A stretch of DNA of 64,000 nucleotides, from NCBI RefSeq assembly GCF_031979925.1, contig NZ_DALZFB010000010.1, forward strand, positions 89,536 through 153,535, read 5' to 3'. The position numbers and the translations under genes were made by a program. Shown here in pieces: positions 16,569-26,039 of this stretch (positions are counted from its first letter, which is position 1; each line of letters begins with the position of its first letter). The DNA is from Pseudescherichia sp031979925. GTDB lineage: Bacteria > Pseudomonadota > Gammaproteobacteria > Enterobacterales > Enterobacteriaceae. The notes beneath the pieces were generated by a model, which worked only from the letters and a program-made list of their open reading frames with translations, was not told the origin of the DNA and made no database searches.

Positions 16569-18602
16569 ATGACTCAAGTCGCGAAAAAAATTCTGGTAAC
16601 GTGCGCACTGCCGTACGCAAACGGCTCCATCCACCTCGGCCATATGCTGGAACACATCCAGGCTGATGTCTGGGTCCGTTACCAGCGAATGCGCGGCCAT
16701 GAGGTCAACTTTATTTGCGCCGACGATGCCCACGGTACGCCAATCATGCTGAAAGCCCAGCAGCTTGGCATTACGCCGGAGCAGATGATCGGTGAGATGA
16801 GCCAGGAGCACCAGACCGATTTTGCTGGCTTTGATATCAGCTATGACAACTACCACTCCACGCACAGCGAGGAGAACCGCGAGCTGTCCGAGCTGATCTA
16901 CGGCCGCCTGAAAGAGAACGGTTTTATCAAGAACCGCACCATCTCTCAGCTCTACGATCCGGAGAAAGGCATGTTCCTGCCGGACCGTTTTGTGAAAGGC
17001 ACCTGCCCGAAATGTAAGTCACCGGATCAGTATGGCGATAACTGCGAAGTCTGCGGCGCAACCTACAGCCCGACCGAGCTGATCGAGCCGAAGTCCGTGG
17101 TTTCCGGCGCAACGCCGGTGATGCGTGACTCCGAGCACTTCTTCTTTGACCTGCCGTCGTTCAGCGAAATGCTGCAGGCGTGGACCCGCTCCGGCGCGCT
17201 GCAGGAGCAGGTTGCCAACAAAATGCAGGAGTGGTTTGAATCCGGCCTGCAGCAGTGGGATATCTCCCGCGATGCGCCCTACTTCGGCTTTGAAATCCCG
17301 AACGCGCCGGGCAAATACTTCTACGTCTGGCTGGATGCGCCGATCGGCTACATGGGCTCCTTCAAGAACCTGTGCGACAAGCGCGGCGACACCGTAAGCT
17401 TCGACGAATACTGGAAGAAAGACTCCACCGCCGAGCTGTATCACTTTATCGGCAAGGATATCGTCTACTTCCACAGCCTGTTCTGGCCGGCGATGTTGGA
17501 AGGCAGCAGCTTCCGCAAGCCGACCAACCTGTTCGTGCACGGCTACGTGACGGTGAACGGCGCGAAGATGTCCAAATCGCGTGGCACCTTCATCAAGGCC
17601 AGCACCTGGCTGAACCACTTCGATGCCGACAGCCTGCGCTACTACTACACCGCCAAGCTCTCTTCGCGCATCGACGATATTGACCTGAACCTGGAAGATT
17701 TCGTCCAGCGCGTGAATGCCGACATCGTCAACAAGGTGGTGAACCTCGCCTCCCGTAACGCGGGCTTTATCTCCAGGCGCTTTGACGGTGTGCTGGCGGC
17801 CGACCTGCCGGATCCGGCACTGTATAAAACCTTCACCGATGCGGCAGCCAGCATTGGCGAAGCCTGGGAGAGCCGCGAGTTTGGTAAAGCGGTGCGTGAG
17901 ATCATGGCCCTGGCCGACGTGGCAAACCGCTACGTTGACGAGCAGGCACCGTGGGTGGTGGCCAAGCAGGAGGGGCGCGATGCCGACCTGCAGGCTATCT
18001 GCACCATGGGGCTTAACCTGTTCCGCGTGCTGATGACCTGGCTGAAACCGGTACTGCCGCAGCTGGCCGCGCGTGCCGAAGCGTTCCTGAACACCGAGCT
18101 GAGCTGGGATGCCATTCAGCAGCCGCTGCTGGGCCATAAGGTGAATACCTTTAAGGCGCTCTATAACCGCATCGAGATGAAGCAGGTTGAAGCCCTGGTC
18201 GAGGCCTCGAAAGAGGAGGTGAAAGCCGCCGCTGCCCCGGTTACCGGTCCGCTGGCGGACGATCCGATTCAGGAGACCATCAGCTTTGACGACTTCGCGA
18301 AAGTCGATATGCGCGTGGCGCTGATTGAGAACGCCGAGTTCGTTGACGGCTCCGACAAGCTGCTGCGCCTGACCCTCGATCTTGGCGGCGAGAAACGTAA
18401 CGTCTTCTCCGGCATTCGCTCCGCCTACCCGGATCCGGCTGCGCTGGTGGGCCGCCTGACGGTGATGGTCGCCAACCTCGCGCCGCGTAAGATGCGCTTT
18501 GGTATCTCCGAAGGCATGGTGATGGCCGCCGGTCCTGGCGGGAAGAATATCTTCCTGCTTAGCCCGGACAGCGGTGCGCAGCCGGGACAACAGGTTAAAT
18601 AA
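16569..18602 (+). CDS. metG: Methionyl-tRNA synthetase
   Basis: MetG charges tRNA-Met and initiator tRNA with methionine. It is 677 residues, matching E. coli, with the class I motif HLGH (residues 22-25) and a zinc-binding insert CPKCKSP...CEVC near 145-161. A KMSKS loop (AKMSKSRGT) follows near 332, and a C-terminal tRNA-binding domain (EMAP-like; DDFAKVDMRVALIENAEF) from about 575 mediates dimerisation. The ATG at 16569 matches the E. coli start; another ATG is at 16560. It is followed by a strong terminator. Confidence 0.98.
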   Translation: MTQVAKKILVTCALPYANGSIHLGHMLEHIQADVWVRYQRMRGHEVNFICADDAHGTPIMLKAQQLGITPEQMIGEMSQEHQTDFAGFDISYDNYHSTHSEENRELSELIYGRLKENGFIKNRTISQLYDPEKGMFLPDRFVKGTCPKCKSPDQYGDNCEVCGATYSPTELIEPKSVVSGATPVMRDSEHFFFDLPSFSEMLQAWTRSGALQEQVANKMQEWFESGLQQWDISRDAPYFGFEIPNAPGKYFYVWLDAPIGYMGSFKNLCDKRGDTVSFDEYWKKDSTAELYHFIGKDIVYFHSLFWPAMLEGSSFRKPTNLFVHGYVTVNGAKMSKSRGTFIKASTWLNHFDADSLRYYYTAKLSSRIDDIDLNLEDFVQRVNADIVNKVVNLASRNAGFISRRFDGVLAADLPDPALYKTFTDAAASIGEAWESREFGKAVREIMALADVANRYVDEQAPWVVAKQEGRDADLQAICTMGLNLFRVLMTWLKPVLPQLAARAEAFLNTELSWDAIQQPLLGHKVNTFKALYNRIEMKQVEALVEASKEEVKAAAAPVTGPLADDPIQETISFDDFAKVDMRVALIENAEFVDGSDKLLRLTLDLGGEKRNVFSGIRSAYPDPAALVGRLTVMVANLAPRKMRFGISEGMVMAAGPGGKNIFLLSPDSGAQPGQQVK

Positions 18603-18610
18603 TCCGCAAA

Positions 18611-18639
18611 GGGTGCTCTAAACAGAGCGCCCTTTTTTT
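18611..18639 (+). terminator. Rho-independent terminator of metG
   Basis: A nine-base-pair stem (GGGTGCTCT / AGAGCGCCC, one G-U) with loop AAAC is followed by seven T residues. Confidence 0.92.
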
Positions 18640-18687
18640 ATTGCGCTATGATTTTAGGGACAGGGTTATTTTAAATAAGGGAAAAGT

Positions 18688-19146
18688 ATGAATATCGTAA
18701 AAAAAATCATTGCTACGGCGTTTACTGCACTGCTGGTAATTACCTTGAGCGGCTGCGGCGACAAAGAAGAGAGTAAAACCTTCACCTGGTCAGACGGTAA
18801 AACCAACGTTGAGCTGACCTATTACTATAAAAACGATGTGGTGTTGCGCCAGACGGCGAAAAATACCCTGCACTATGATGCGCTGGGGATCCCAAATAAA
18901 GAGGCGGCAATGCAGCGTCTGGGGCCAATCAGCGAGCAGTATAAAGAGATTAAAGGCGTGGATGAGAGCCTGGACTATCAGGATACCTATGCCACTGAGA
19001 CCTTAACCGTTGATTACACGAAGGTCGATCGCGATGCGCTGCAGAAAGTGCAGGGTACGGCGTTTACCGGTGAAATCAAAGAGGGTATCAGCATGAAGAA
19101 ATCCGAGGAGCTGCTGGAGTCCCGCGGTTTTAAAGAGGTGAAATAA
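18688..19146 (+). CDS. yehR: Lipoprotein YehR (DUF1307)
   Basis: A 152-residue predicted lipoprotein with a signal peptide and lipobox LSGC (cysteine 23). The mature part closely follows E. coli YehR: KEESKTFTWSDGKTNVELTY, VVLRQTAKNTL and TVDYTKVD. The family (DUF1307) has no assigned function. It is a single gene convergent with yehS and lies in the same place as in E. coli. Confidence 0.92.
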   Translation: MNIVKKIIATAFTALLVITLSGCGDKEESKTFTWSDGKTNVELTYYYKNDVVLRQTAKNTLHYDALGIPNKEAAMQRLGPISEQYKEIKGVDESLDYQDTYATETLTVDYTKVDRDALQKVQGTAFTGEIKEGISMKKSEELLESRGFKEVK

Positions 19147-19156
19147 CCTGCTTTTC

Positions 19157-19180
19157 GCCCGGCAGCGCCTGCTGCCGGGC
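19157..19180. terminator. Symmetric hairpin between yehR and yehS
   Basis: A perfect ten-base-pair stem (GCCCGGCAGC / GCTGCCGGGC) with a four-base loop separates two convergent genes. Neither side has a strong T-run, so it may end transcripts poorly or protect 3' ends. Confidence 0.6.
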
Positions 19181-19190
19181 CAGTCACATC

Positions 19191-19658
19191 TTATTTAGCC
19201 GCGTGCAGACGAACAGCCAGGCCACGCAGGAAATAACGGAAAAACTGATCCCCGCACTCGCGATAATTCTTATGATCGGGCGCGCGCATCATCGCGGTAA
19301 TTTCCGGCATCGACACGCGGAACTGCTGCTCGGTCAGAATAGCCAGAATATCGTCGGTTTTTAATGCAAAAGCGATCCGCAGCTTTTTCAGCACAATATT
19401 ATTATTCAGCTTGCGCTCGGCTTTTAGCTCAGGAGCAGACTCGTCTTTGCCCCGGCGAGCATAGATCAGCCCGTTAAGGAAGGTCGACATCACGATGTCC
19501 GGGCAGGCCTGGAACCCAGCCTCCTCCTCTTTACGCAGCCAGGCGGCAATCTGCTGCTCGCTGGCCTCTGCGCCGCCAAGGGTAAAGATCCGTTGCAGCT
19601 CGGTGTTGTTGGCTTTCAGGGTGTAGCGCAGGCTACGTAAAATATCGTTGTTAAGCAT
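19191..19658 (-). CDS. yehS: DUF1456 family protein YehS
   Basis: A 155-residue protein of the DUF1456 family with two related repeats (MLNNDILRSLRYTLKAN and NNIVLKKLRIAFALKTDDI), as in E. coli YehS. Function is unknown. The ATG at 19658 matches the E. coli start; the longer reading adds 14 residues with no homology. It is the third gene after btsS-btsR on the minus strand, separated from btsR by 48 bases, and may be co-transcribed. Confidence 0.92.
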   Translation of the reverse strand: MLNNDILRSLRYTLKANNTELQRIFTLGGAEASEQQIAAWLRKEEEAGFQACPDIVMSTFLNGLIYARRGKDESAPELKAERKLNNNIVLKKLRIAFALKTDDILAILTEQQFRVSMPEITAMMRAPDHKNYRECGDQFFRYFLRGLAVRLHAAK

Positions 19659-19706
19659 AGTCTCGTCGGCGGTGATTTTCGCAAACGCACAGTGTACCAC
19701 CGAACG

Positions 19707-20426
19707 TTACAACCCCAGCGCCTCTTTTAGATTTTTAAGGTAGCGGCGGCTGACCGGCACGGTGTGGCCGTCGCGCAGCAGCAGCTCGGCCTGGCCGTTA
19801 TCCTCAAAGCGGATCTCCTGCAGATGGGCCATATTCACCAGATACTGACGATGGCAGCGCATCAGCGGCGTGCGCTGCTCGAGCGTGCGCAGCGTCAACT
19901 CGGTAAAGCCCTCTTTGCCCTCGTGGCTGGTGACGTAGACGCCACTCATCCGGCTGCTGACAAAAGCCACGTCGTCCATCTGCAGCAGCCAGATGCGGCT
20001 GTGGCCGGTGCAGGGAATGAACTTCAGCGCCTGCTGATTCTCCGGCAGCAGAGAGATATCCTGCACGCCCCTCTCCTGGCGCAGGCGCTGGAGCGTCTTC
20101 GCCAGCCGCGGTGCCTCAATCGGCTTGAGCAGATAGTCAAAGGCATGCTCTTCAAACGCCTTAACCGCATACTCGTCGAAGGCGGTGAGAAACACCACGT
20201 AAGGACGCTGGTCTGGATCGAGCATGCCGACCATCTCCAGACCGCTGATACGCGGCATCTGGATATCCAGAAACAGCACGTCCGGGCGCAGCTTGTGCAC
20301 TGCTCCCAACGCCTCTATCGCGTTAGCGCACTCGCCAACAATCTCAATGTCGCTCTCGTCCTCAAGCAGAACGCGCAGGTTCTCCCGCGCCAGCGGCTCG
20401 TCATCGACAATCAACACTTTCAGCAT
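19707..20426 (-). CDS. btsR: LytTR-type response regulator BtsR (YehT)
   Basis: BtsR is the response regulator of the BtsS/BtsR system that in E. coli senses extracellular pyruvate and activates the transporter btsT. It has 239 residues: a receiver domain with acidic pair DDE near residues 8-10 and phospho-acceptor aspartate in VLFLDIQMPRI (about 54), then a C-terminal LytTR DNA-binding domain (GHTVPVSRRYLKNLKEAL at the end). The ATG at 20426 overlaps the 3' end of btsS by seven bases, so the two are coupled. Confidence 0.95.
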   Translation of the reverse strand: MLKVLIVDDEPLARENLRVLLEDESDIEIVGECANAIEALGAVHKLRPDVLFLDIQMPRISGLEMVGMLDPDQRPYVVFLTAFDEYAVKAFEEHAFDYLLKPIEAPRLAKTLQRLRQERGVQDISLLPENQQALKFIPCTGHSRIWLLQMDDVAFVSSRMSGVYVTSHEGKEGFTELTLRTLEQRTPLMRCHRQYLVNMAHLQEIRFEDNGQAELLLRDGHTVPVSRRYLKNLKEALGL

Positions 20427-22108
20427 GCGTTCTCCTCCAGGGGCAGTCGCAGGGTAATGCGGGTAAAACGATCTGGCTCGCACTGCACGGTAATGCCGCA
20501 GGTGTCACCAAACCGCGCCCGCAGGCGCTTGTCCACGAGGCTCATGCCCAGCCCGCTGGCGTCGGTTTTCGGCTGGTAAAGGCCCGCGTTATCTTCAATA
20601 TCCAGCACCAGGTGATCCTGCTGCTGGCTAGCCTGAATCGTAATCTCCCCAACCCCCAGCAGCTGCGAGGTACCGTGCTTAATGGCATTTTCCACGATCG
20701 GTTGCAGGGTAAAGGCCGGAAGCTGCTGATGGGCCAGCGCATCGGGCACGTACAGCGTCACCTGCAAATTTTCCTGAAAACGCGCCTTCTCAATTTGCAG
20801 ATAGGCGTTCACATGCTCAATCTCATCCGCCAAGGTAACCACCTCCGACGGGCGCTTGAGGTTTTTACGGAAAAAGGTCGAGAGATACTGCACCAGCTGG
20901 CCTGCCTGATCGCTGTCGCGGCGGATCACCGCCTTCAGGGTGTTGAGGGCGTTAAAGAGAAAGTGCGGGTTAACCTGGGCATGGAGCAGCTTGATCTCCG
21001 ACTGGGTCAACAGCGCTTTCTGCCGCTCGTACTGTCCGGCAAGGATCTGCGCCGACAGCAGCTGAGCGATCCCCTCCCCCAGCGTGCGGTTGATGGAGCT
21101 AAACAGACGGTTCTTGGCCTCGTAGAGCTTGATGGTGCCCATCACCCGCTGATTTTCGCCGCGCAGCGGGATTACCAGCGTTGAGCCGAGCTTGCACTGA
21201 GGGTGCAATGAGCAGCGGTATGGCACTTCGTTGCCGTCGGCATAGACCACCTCGCCGGTCTCCAGCGTCTTTTTGGTCCAGGCCGAGGAGATGGGTCGGC
21301 CCGGCAGATGGTGATCGTCGCCAATACCTTTGAACGCCAGCAGCTTCTCCCGGTCGGTGATCGCTACCGCGCCGATATCCAGCTCCTGATAAAGCACCTG
21401 GGCCACCTTCATGCTGTTCTCTTCGTTAAACCCCTGACGCAAGATCCCCTCCGTGGAGGCCGCTACTTTCAAGGCGGTGGCGGAGAAGGCCGAGGTGTAC
21501 TTTTCGAACATGGCACGCTTGTCCAGCAGGATACGCATAAACAGCGCTGCGCCCACGGTATTGGTGACCATCATCGGCGCAGCGATGCTGCTCACCAGAT
21601 GCAGAGCATCGGCAAAGGGGCGAGCGATGAGCAGAATAATCAGCATCTGCACCAGCTCCGCTACCAGGGTGATCGCTCCCGCCGTCAGGGGATTAAAGAC
21701 ATAGTCGGTGCGGCCGCGTTTGATCAGTATGCTGTGCACCAGCCCACCGAGCAGTCCTTCGACCATGGTAGAGAGCATGCAGCTCAGGGCCGTCATGCCG
21801 CCCATCGAATAGCGATGCAGACCGCCGGTAAATCCCACCAGGCCGCCTACCAGCGGGCCACCGAGCAGCCCCCCCATCACCGCGCCTATTGCCCGCGTAT
21901 TGGCAATAGAGTCTTCGATATGCAGGCCAAAATAGGTTCCCAGAATGCAAAAGATCGAGAAGGTCACGTAGCAGAGAAGCTTATGGGGTAGCCGGACGGT
22001 GACCTGCATCAGCGGGATAAAGAGTCGCGTTTTACTCATTAGCCAGGCGATAACCAGAAAAACGCACATCTGCTGTAGCAGCAGCAACACCAGGTTAAAT
22101 TCATACAT
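20420..22108 (-). CDS. btsS: Sensor histidine kinase BtsS (YehU)
   Basis: BtsS is a LytS-type sensor kinase, 562 residues, that responds to pyruvate in E. coli. It has an N-terminal five- to six-helix 5TMR-LYT membrane domain (residues about 1-200), a GAF domain, and then the His_kinase and ATPase domains. The phospho-acceptor histidine is in LLHAQVNPHFLFNALNTL. The start at 22108 gives the E. coli-like N-terminus MYEFNLVLL; the longer ORF is unsupported. It is divergent from mlrA. Confidence 0.95.
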   Translation of the reverse strand: MYEFNLVLLLLQQMCVFLVIAWLMSKTRLFIPLMQVTVRLPHKLLCYVTFSIFCILGTYFGLHIEDSIANTRAIGAVMGGLLGGPLVGGLVGFTGGLHRYSMGGMTALSCMLSTMVEGLLGGLVHSILIKRGRTDYVFNPLTAGAITLVAELVQMLIILLIARPFADALHLVSSIAAPMMVTNTVGAALFMRILLDKRAMFEKYTSAFSATALKVAASTEGILRQGFNEENSMKVAQVLYQELDIGAVAITDREKLLAFKGIGDDHHLPGRPISSAWTKKTLETGEVVYADGNEVPYRCSLHPQCKLGSTLVIPLRGENQRVMGTIKLYEAKNRLFSSINRTLGEGIAQLLSAQILAGQYERQKALLTQSEIKLLHAQVNPHFLFNALNTLKAVIRRDSDQAGQLVQYLSTFFRKNLKRPSEVVTLADEIEHVNAYLQIEKARFQENLQVTLYVPDALAHQQLPAFTLQPIVENAIKHGTSQLLGVGEITIQASQQQDHLVLDIEDNAGLYQPKTDASGLGMSLVDKRLRARFGDTCGITVQCEPDRFTRITLRLPLEENAC

Positions 22109-22326
22109 AGCTGTGCGTCCATCACGGTAAAAACGCGTAACATACAGTGAGTGAGTGTAACTTTCTTTTAAGCATTGCAATAAATCGGCAAATCGTGCTC
22201 ACTGTCACACAATCGAACCGCTGATTTGACGAAATTGTTACAAAGAGATCGTTAAACGGTCAGTCCCTTCTGCTACGCTGGGTATTGACCCCTGGACAAA
22301 TGGAATATCCTGGCAAAGGTGGAATC

Positions 22327-23058
22327 ATGGCGCTTTACACGATCGGTGAAGTGGCTTTGCTGTGTGATATCAATCCCGTTACGCTGCGCGCCTGGCAGCG
22401 ACGTTACGGACTGCTTAAACCGCAGCGCACAGATGGCGGGCATCGGCTATTTAACGATGCAGATATCGATCGCATTCGTGAGATAAAACGCTGGATCGAC
22501 ACCGGCGTGCCGGTGAGTAAAGTCCAGGCACTGCTGCTGAATGAGTCGCTGGATGGCTCGAACGGCTGGCGCGATCAGCAGGAGGTGCTGCTCCAGCTAC
22601 TGCAAAACGGCAATATTCCCCGTCTGCGCCAGTGGCTAAAGGAGCGAACGCGTGACTACCCTGCCGAAACGCTCACGCTTCATCTGCTCATTCCCCTCCG
22701 CCGCCGCCTGCGCTGCCAGCAACCGACCCTATTAGCCATGCTCAGCCTGCTGGACGGCATCCTGATTAACCACATCTCTGCCGCCCTGGCCTCGTCTCGA
22801 AAGAAGCACAATAAAGATGCACTGGTGGTGGGCTGGAATATTCATGATACCACCCGGCTATGGCTGGAGGGGTGGCGAGTAAGCGAGCAGGGATGGCGTG
22901 TGGAGGTGCTGGCAAACTCGTTGAATCAGCTGCGGCCGGATCTGTTCGAGGGCCACACCCTGATGGTGTGGTGTGGTGACGCCCCCTCCCTGGCCCAGCG
23001 GCAGCAGCTGGCGACGTGGCAGGCCGCCGGGCATGCTATCTATCCGCTCGGCATTTAA
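22327..23058 (+). CDS. mlrA: MerR-family regulator MlrA
   Basis: MlrA is a MerR-type activator of csgD, the master gene of curli and cellulose biofilm, in E. coli and Salmonella. It is 243 residues, the same as in E. coli. The helix-turn-helix runs through YTIGEVALLCDINPVTLRAW and the wing GLLKPQRTDGGHRLF in the first 45 residues. The ATG at 22327 has AAAGGTGG upstream and matches the E. coli start. Confidence 0.94.
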   Translation: MALYTIGEVALLCDINPVTLRAWQRRYGLLKPQRTDGGHRLFNDADIDRIREIKRWIDTGVPVSKVQALLLNESLDGSNGWRDQQEVLLQLLQNGNIPRLRQWLKERTRDYPAETLTLHLLIPLRRRLRCQQPTLLAMLSLLDGILINHISAALASSRKKHNKDALVVGWNIHDTTRLWLEGWRVSEQGWRVEVLANSLNQLRPDLFEGHTLMVWCGDAPSLAQRQQLATWQAAGHAIYPLGI

Positions 23059-23116
23059 TGTTTTATTAACAGCTGCGCTTCACGTTATACTTATCCGCTT
23101 GAATAAGGAGTACACC

Positions 23117-23224
23117 ATGAACGCAGCCAAAATTTCCATTATTACCCTTTTCTTCCTGATGGCCGTGGGCGGTATCGGCGGCGTAATGCTGGCGGGCTAC
23201 ACCGTTATTTTGCATGCTGGCTAA
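23117..23224 (+). CDS. yohO: Small membrane protein YohO
   Basis: A 35-residue single-pass inner-membrane protein close to E. coli YohO. It starts MNAAKISIITLFFLMAVGG, keeps the GGIGGVMLAGYT core, and ends ILHAG. AAGGAG lies six bases before the ATG. It sits between mlrA and yehW as in E. coli. Its 3' end overlaps the convergent yehW by 20 bases. The function is unknown. Confidence 0.93.
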   Translation: MNAAKISIITLFFLMAVGGIGGVMLAGYTVILHAG

Positions 23225-23936
23225 GACGGCGCGCCAGCCGTTCAAAGCAGCGATCGACAATAATCGCCGCCAGCGCCACCAGCAGCGCCCCCTGTAGAAC
23301 GTAGGCGGTATTAAACCCGCTCAGGCCGATGATAATCGGCGTTCCCAGCGTATTTGCCCCTACCGTTGAAGCAATCGCCGCCGTGCCAATGTTAATGATG
23401 ACCGACGTACGTACGCCGGCCAAAATCACCGGCGCGGCCAGCGGCAGCTCAACCTTAATCAGACGCTGCCATCCGCTCAGCCCCATCCCCTCCGCCACAC
23501 TAACGACCCCACCGGGAAGCGCAGCGATGCCTGCCAGCGTCCCCTGCAATACCGGCAGCACGCCATAGAGGGTCAGCGCAATGATCGCAGGCTCTTTGCC
23601 GAAGCCCATGACCGGCACGGCGATCGCCAGCACCGCCACCGGAGGAAAGGTCTGCCCCACGGCGGCAATGGTCTCTACCATCGAGCGAAACTCCAGCCCG
23701 GCCGGACGGGTCACCGCAACGCCCGCTCCAACGCCCAGCACCACGGCTATTGCGCTGGAGACGCCTACCAGCCAGAAGTGGGCCAGCGTCAGGGAGATAA
23801 AGCTCTCCTGCTGATAGAGCGGCCGTGATAGCTCCGGAAAGAGCGCGCTAAACAGGCCGCCGCTGTAGGGCAGCGCCAGCAGCAGGGCGATAAACAGCGC
23901 GATAAGCCACAGGAGCGGATCACGAATGACTTTCAC
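23205..23936 (-). CDS. yehW: Glycine betaine-type ABC transporter permease YehW
   Basis: Inner-membrane permease of the OsmF (YehZYXW) low-affinity betaine importer. A GTG start at 23936 gives 243 residues, equal to E. coli YehW, and has GGAGG eight bases upstream; the ATG-started longer form is less likely. Five to six membrane segments follow. The gene begins inside the 3' end of yehX, overlapping it by 17 bases, and its 3' end overlaps yohO. Confidence 0.93.
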   Translation of the reverse strand: MKVIRDPLLWLIALFIALLLALPYSGGLFSALFPELSRPLYQQESFISLTLAHFWLVGVSSAIAVVLGVGAGVAVTRPAGLEFRSMVETIAAVGQTFPPVAVLAIAVPVMGFGKEPAIIALTLYGVLPVLQGTLAGIAALPGGVVSVAEGMGLSGWQRLIKVELPLAAPVILAGVRTSVIINIGTAAIASTVGANTLGTPIIIGLSGFNTAYVLQGALLVALAAIIVDRCFERLARRLSQHAK

Positions 23937-24867
23937 GGCTGGCCTCCGCACGAAGCAGATCCTGGAAGTGGATTGCGCCGCAGGATGCCCCCTCGGCGTT
24001 GGCTACCGGCAGCACCTCGCAGCGCCGGGCAACAAACGCCGAGAGCGCGTCGCGCAGGGTCATGGCGGCATCGAGCGGCTCTCCGGCGACCTGTTCACCG
24101 GGACGGACGTAGTCGCCCACGCTACGCAGGGAGAGCAGACGCACCCCCAGCTCGCTGCGGCCAAAGAAGGTGCGAACAAACTCATTCGCGGGCCGGGTGA
24201 GCATCTCCAGCGGCGTCCCCTGCTGCACCACTCTGCCCCCATCCATTAGCACCAGGTTATCCGCCAGCTGCAACGCCTCGTCGATATCGTGGGTCACCAG
24301 CACGATGGTGCGCCCCAGCAGACGGTGGATGCGCTTCATCTCCTGCTGGAGCGCGCCGCGGGTCACCGGATCCAGCGCACCGAAAGGCTCATCCATCAGC
24401 AGCACCTCCGGATCGGCCGCCAGCGCCCGCGCCACGCCGACGCGCTGCTGTTGACCGCCCGAGAGCTGGTGCGGATAGCGCCCGCGCAGCTGCGGATCCA
24501 GACCCAGCAGGGCCATCAGCTCATCAATGCGGGCATCGATTTTCGTCCGGGACCACTTCAGCAGCTGCGGCACGGTGGCGATATTCTGCGCTACCGTCCA
24601 GTGGGGGAAGAGGCCAATGGACTGAATGGCATATCCCATGCGCCGCCGCAACGCCAGCAGCGGCAGGCTGCGGATCTCCTCTCCGGCAAAGCGGATAGTG
24701 CCCGCGTCGTGCTCCACCAGGCGGTTGATCATCTTTAACGTGGTTGATTTCCCCGAGCCGGAGGTGCCGATCAGCACCGAAAAAGCCCCGGTTTTGAAGT
24801 GCAGATTGAGATCGCTGACCGCGCTCTGCCCGTTGAACGTTTTGCTAACCTGCGTGAATTCGATCAT
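23920..24867 (-). CDS. yehX: Betaine-type ABC transporter ATPase YehX
   Basis: ATPase of the OsmF importer, 315 residues (E. coli about 308). Walker A is GTSGSGKST (about 35-43), the signature LSGGQQQRV, Walker B VLLMDEPFGALDP, and the switch histidine is in LVTHDIDEA. The C-terminal 100 residues are a CBS-like regulatory region. It overlaps yehY by four bases (ATGA) and yehW by 17, so the whole unit is tightly coupled. Confidence 0.94.
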   Translation of the reverse strand: MIEFTQVSKTFNGQSAVSDLNLHFKTGAFSVLIGTSGSGKSTTLKMINRLVEHDAGTIRFAGEEIRSLPLLALRRRMGYAIQSIGLFPHWTVAQNIATVPQLLKWSRTKIDARIDELMALLGLDPQLRGRYPHQLSGGQQQRVGVARALAADPEVLLMDEPFGALDPVTRGALQQEMKRIHRLLGRTIVLVTHDIDEALQLADNLVLMDGGRVVQQGTPLEMLTRPANEFVRTFFGRSELGVRLLSLRSVGDYVRPGEQVAGEPLDAAMTLRDALSAFVARRCEVLPVANAEGASCGAIHFQDLLRAEASRESHS

Positions 24868-26018
24868 GGCTGTTTTACCTTCAGCAGTGCGATCCATAAG
24901 CCAAAAAGCGCGTCGACTACCACCGCCAGCGCGATGGTTGGGATCACCCCCAGCAGCACCAGATCCAGCGCGCTGCTGAGCAGCCCCTGGAAGACCAGCG
25001 CCCCAAAGCCGCCTGCCCCAATCAGGGCGGCGATCACCGCCATGCCCACCGTCTGCACCGTCACCACCCGCAGGCTGCGCAGCAGCACAGGCAGGGCCAG
25101 CGGCAGGCGCACCTGGAAGAAGCGCTGGCGGGCGCTCATCCCCATCCCGGCGGCGCTCTCCAGCACCTCACGGGGAACCTGGTTCAGGCCCGCCACCACC
25201 CCACGCACCAGCGGCAGCAGAGCATAGAGCACTAGGGCGATCAGCGCCGGCGTCAGGCCGGTTCCGGCTATCCCGATGCGGCCGAGCGCGGAAAAGTGCT
25301 CAACCAGCCCGGCCAGAGGGGCAATCAGCAGACCAAACAGCGCCACGGAGGGCACGGTCTGGATCACGTTGAGCACGGTAAACACCGGCGCCTGGCGTGC
25401 CGGATGGCGGTAGCACCACAGCCCCAACGCGCCGCCCAGCAGCAGCGCCGGGAGCAGCGTGCCAAACAGCAAAATCAGATGCTGGGCCAGGGCGTCGTTA
25501 AACACATCCTGGCGGTTGGCATACTCTTTCAGCAGGGAGAGGTTACTCAGCGCCCCGAAGTGCAGGAGCAGCAGCGGCACTAGCCAGATCTGAGCCTGCA
25601 ACAGCCAGCGCCAGAGGGGATGGGCGGTAAGGCGGCGGATAGCATCGCTACCGGCGAGCAGCGCCAGCGCCATCCACAGCCAGAGGCCGCTGCCGATAGA
25701 GGTGCGCGCCAGCGTGCTGCCCGCCAGGGCCAGATCGGTGGCCGCTTTGCCCGCCCCCCACACCAGCGCAATGAAGATCAGCTCCGCCAGCGCCAGCGTC
25801 GCCACCAGCGGCCAGCGACGGGGCAGAAAGCAGAGGGCGAGAAAGAGCAGCGGTACGGGAAGCCACAGCGCGGGCGAGTGCGGCCAGATCTGCCACAGCG
25901 CCCGGCTCTCGCCGGACACCAGCCGGTTTGGCGCATAGTTGACAAAGGGCAGCAGGGCTGCCGCTAGGGCAAGGGCCACCAGCAGCAGTACAACGCGGTT
26001 ATGACAGCGTATAGACAC
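24864..26018 (-). CDS. yehY: Betaine-type ABC transporter permease YehY
   Basis: A 384-residue permease (E. coli 385) with a long hydrophobic N-terminal half of about five membrane segments and a C-terminal BPD_transp_1 core whose coupling helix contains GMGMSARQRFFQVRLPLALP. It lies 21 bases after osmF and overlaps yehX by four bases. It forms the channel with YehW. Confidence 0.93.
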   Translation of the reverse strand: MSIRCHNRVVLLLVALALAAALLPFVNYAPNRLVSGESRALWQIWPHSPALWLPVPLLFLALCFLPRRWPLVATLALAELIFIALVWGAGKAATDLALAGSTLARTSIGSGLWLWMALALLAGSDAIRRLTAHPLWRWLLQAQIWLVPLLLLHFGALSNLSLLKEYANRQDVFNDALAQHLILLFGTLLPALLLGGALGLWCYRHPARQAPVFTVLNVIQTVPSVALFGLLIAPLAGLVEHFSALGRIGIAGTGLTPALIALVLYALLPLVRGVVAGLNQVPREVLESAAGMGMSARQRFFQVRLPLALPVLLRSLRVVTVQTVGMAVIAALIGAGGFGALVFQGLLSSALDLVLLGVIPTIALAVVVDALFGLWIALLKVKQP

Positions 26019-26039
26019 GTTCCGGTCCTGTCAGGCGGG

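Noticed and set aside
17019..18590. 523-residue minus-strand ORF inside metG
   Set aside because: It is antisense to metG, a strongly conserved gene; the product has no domain-like pattern.
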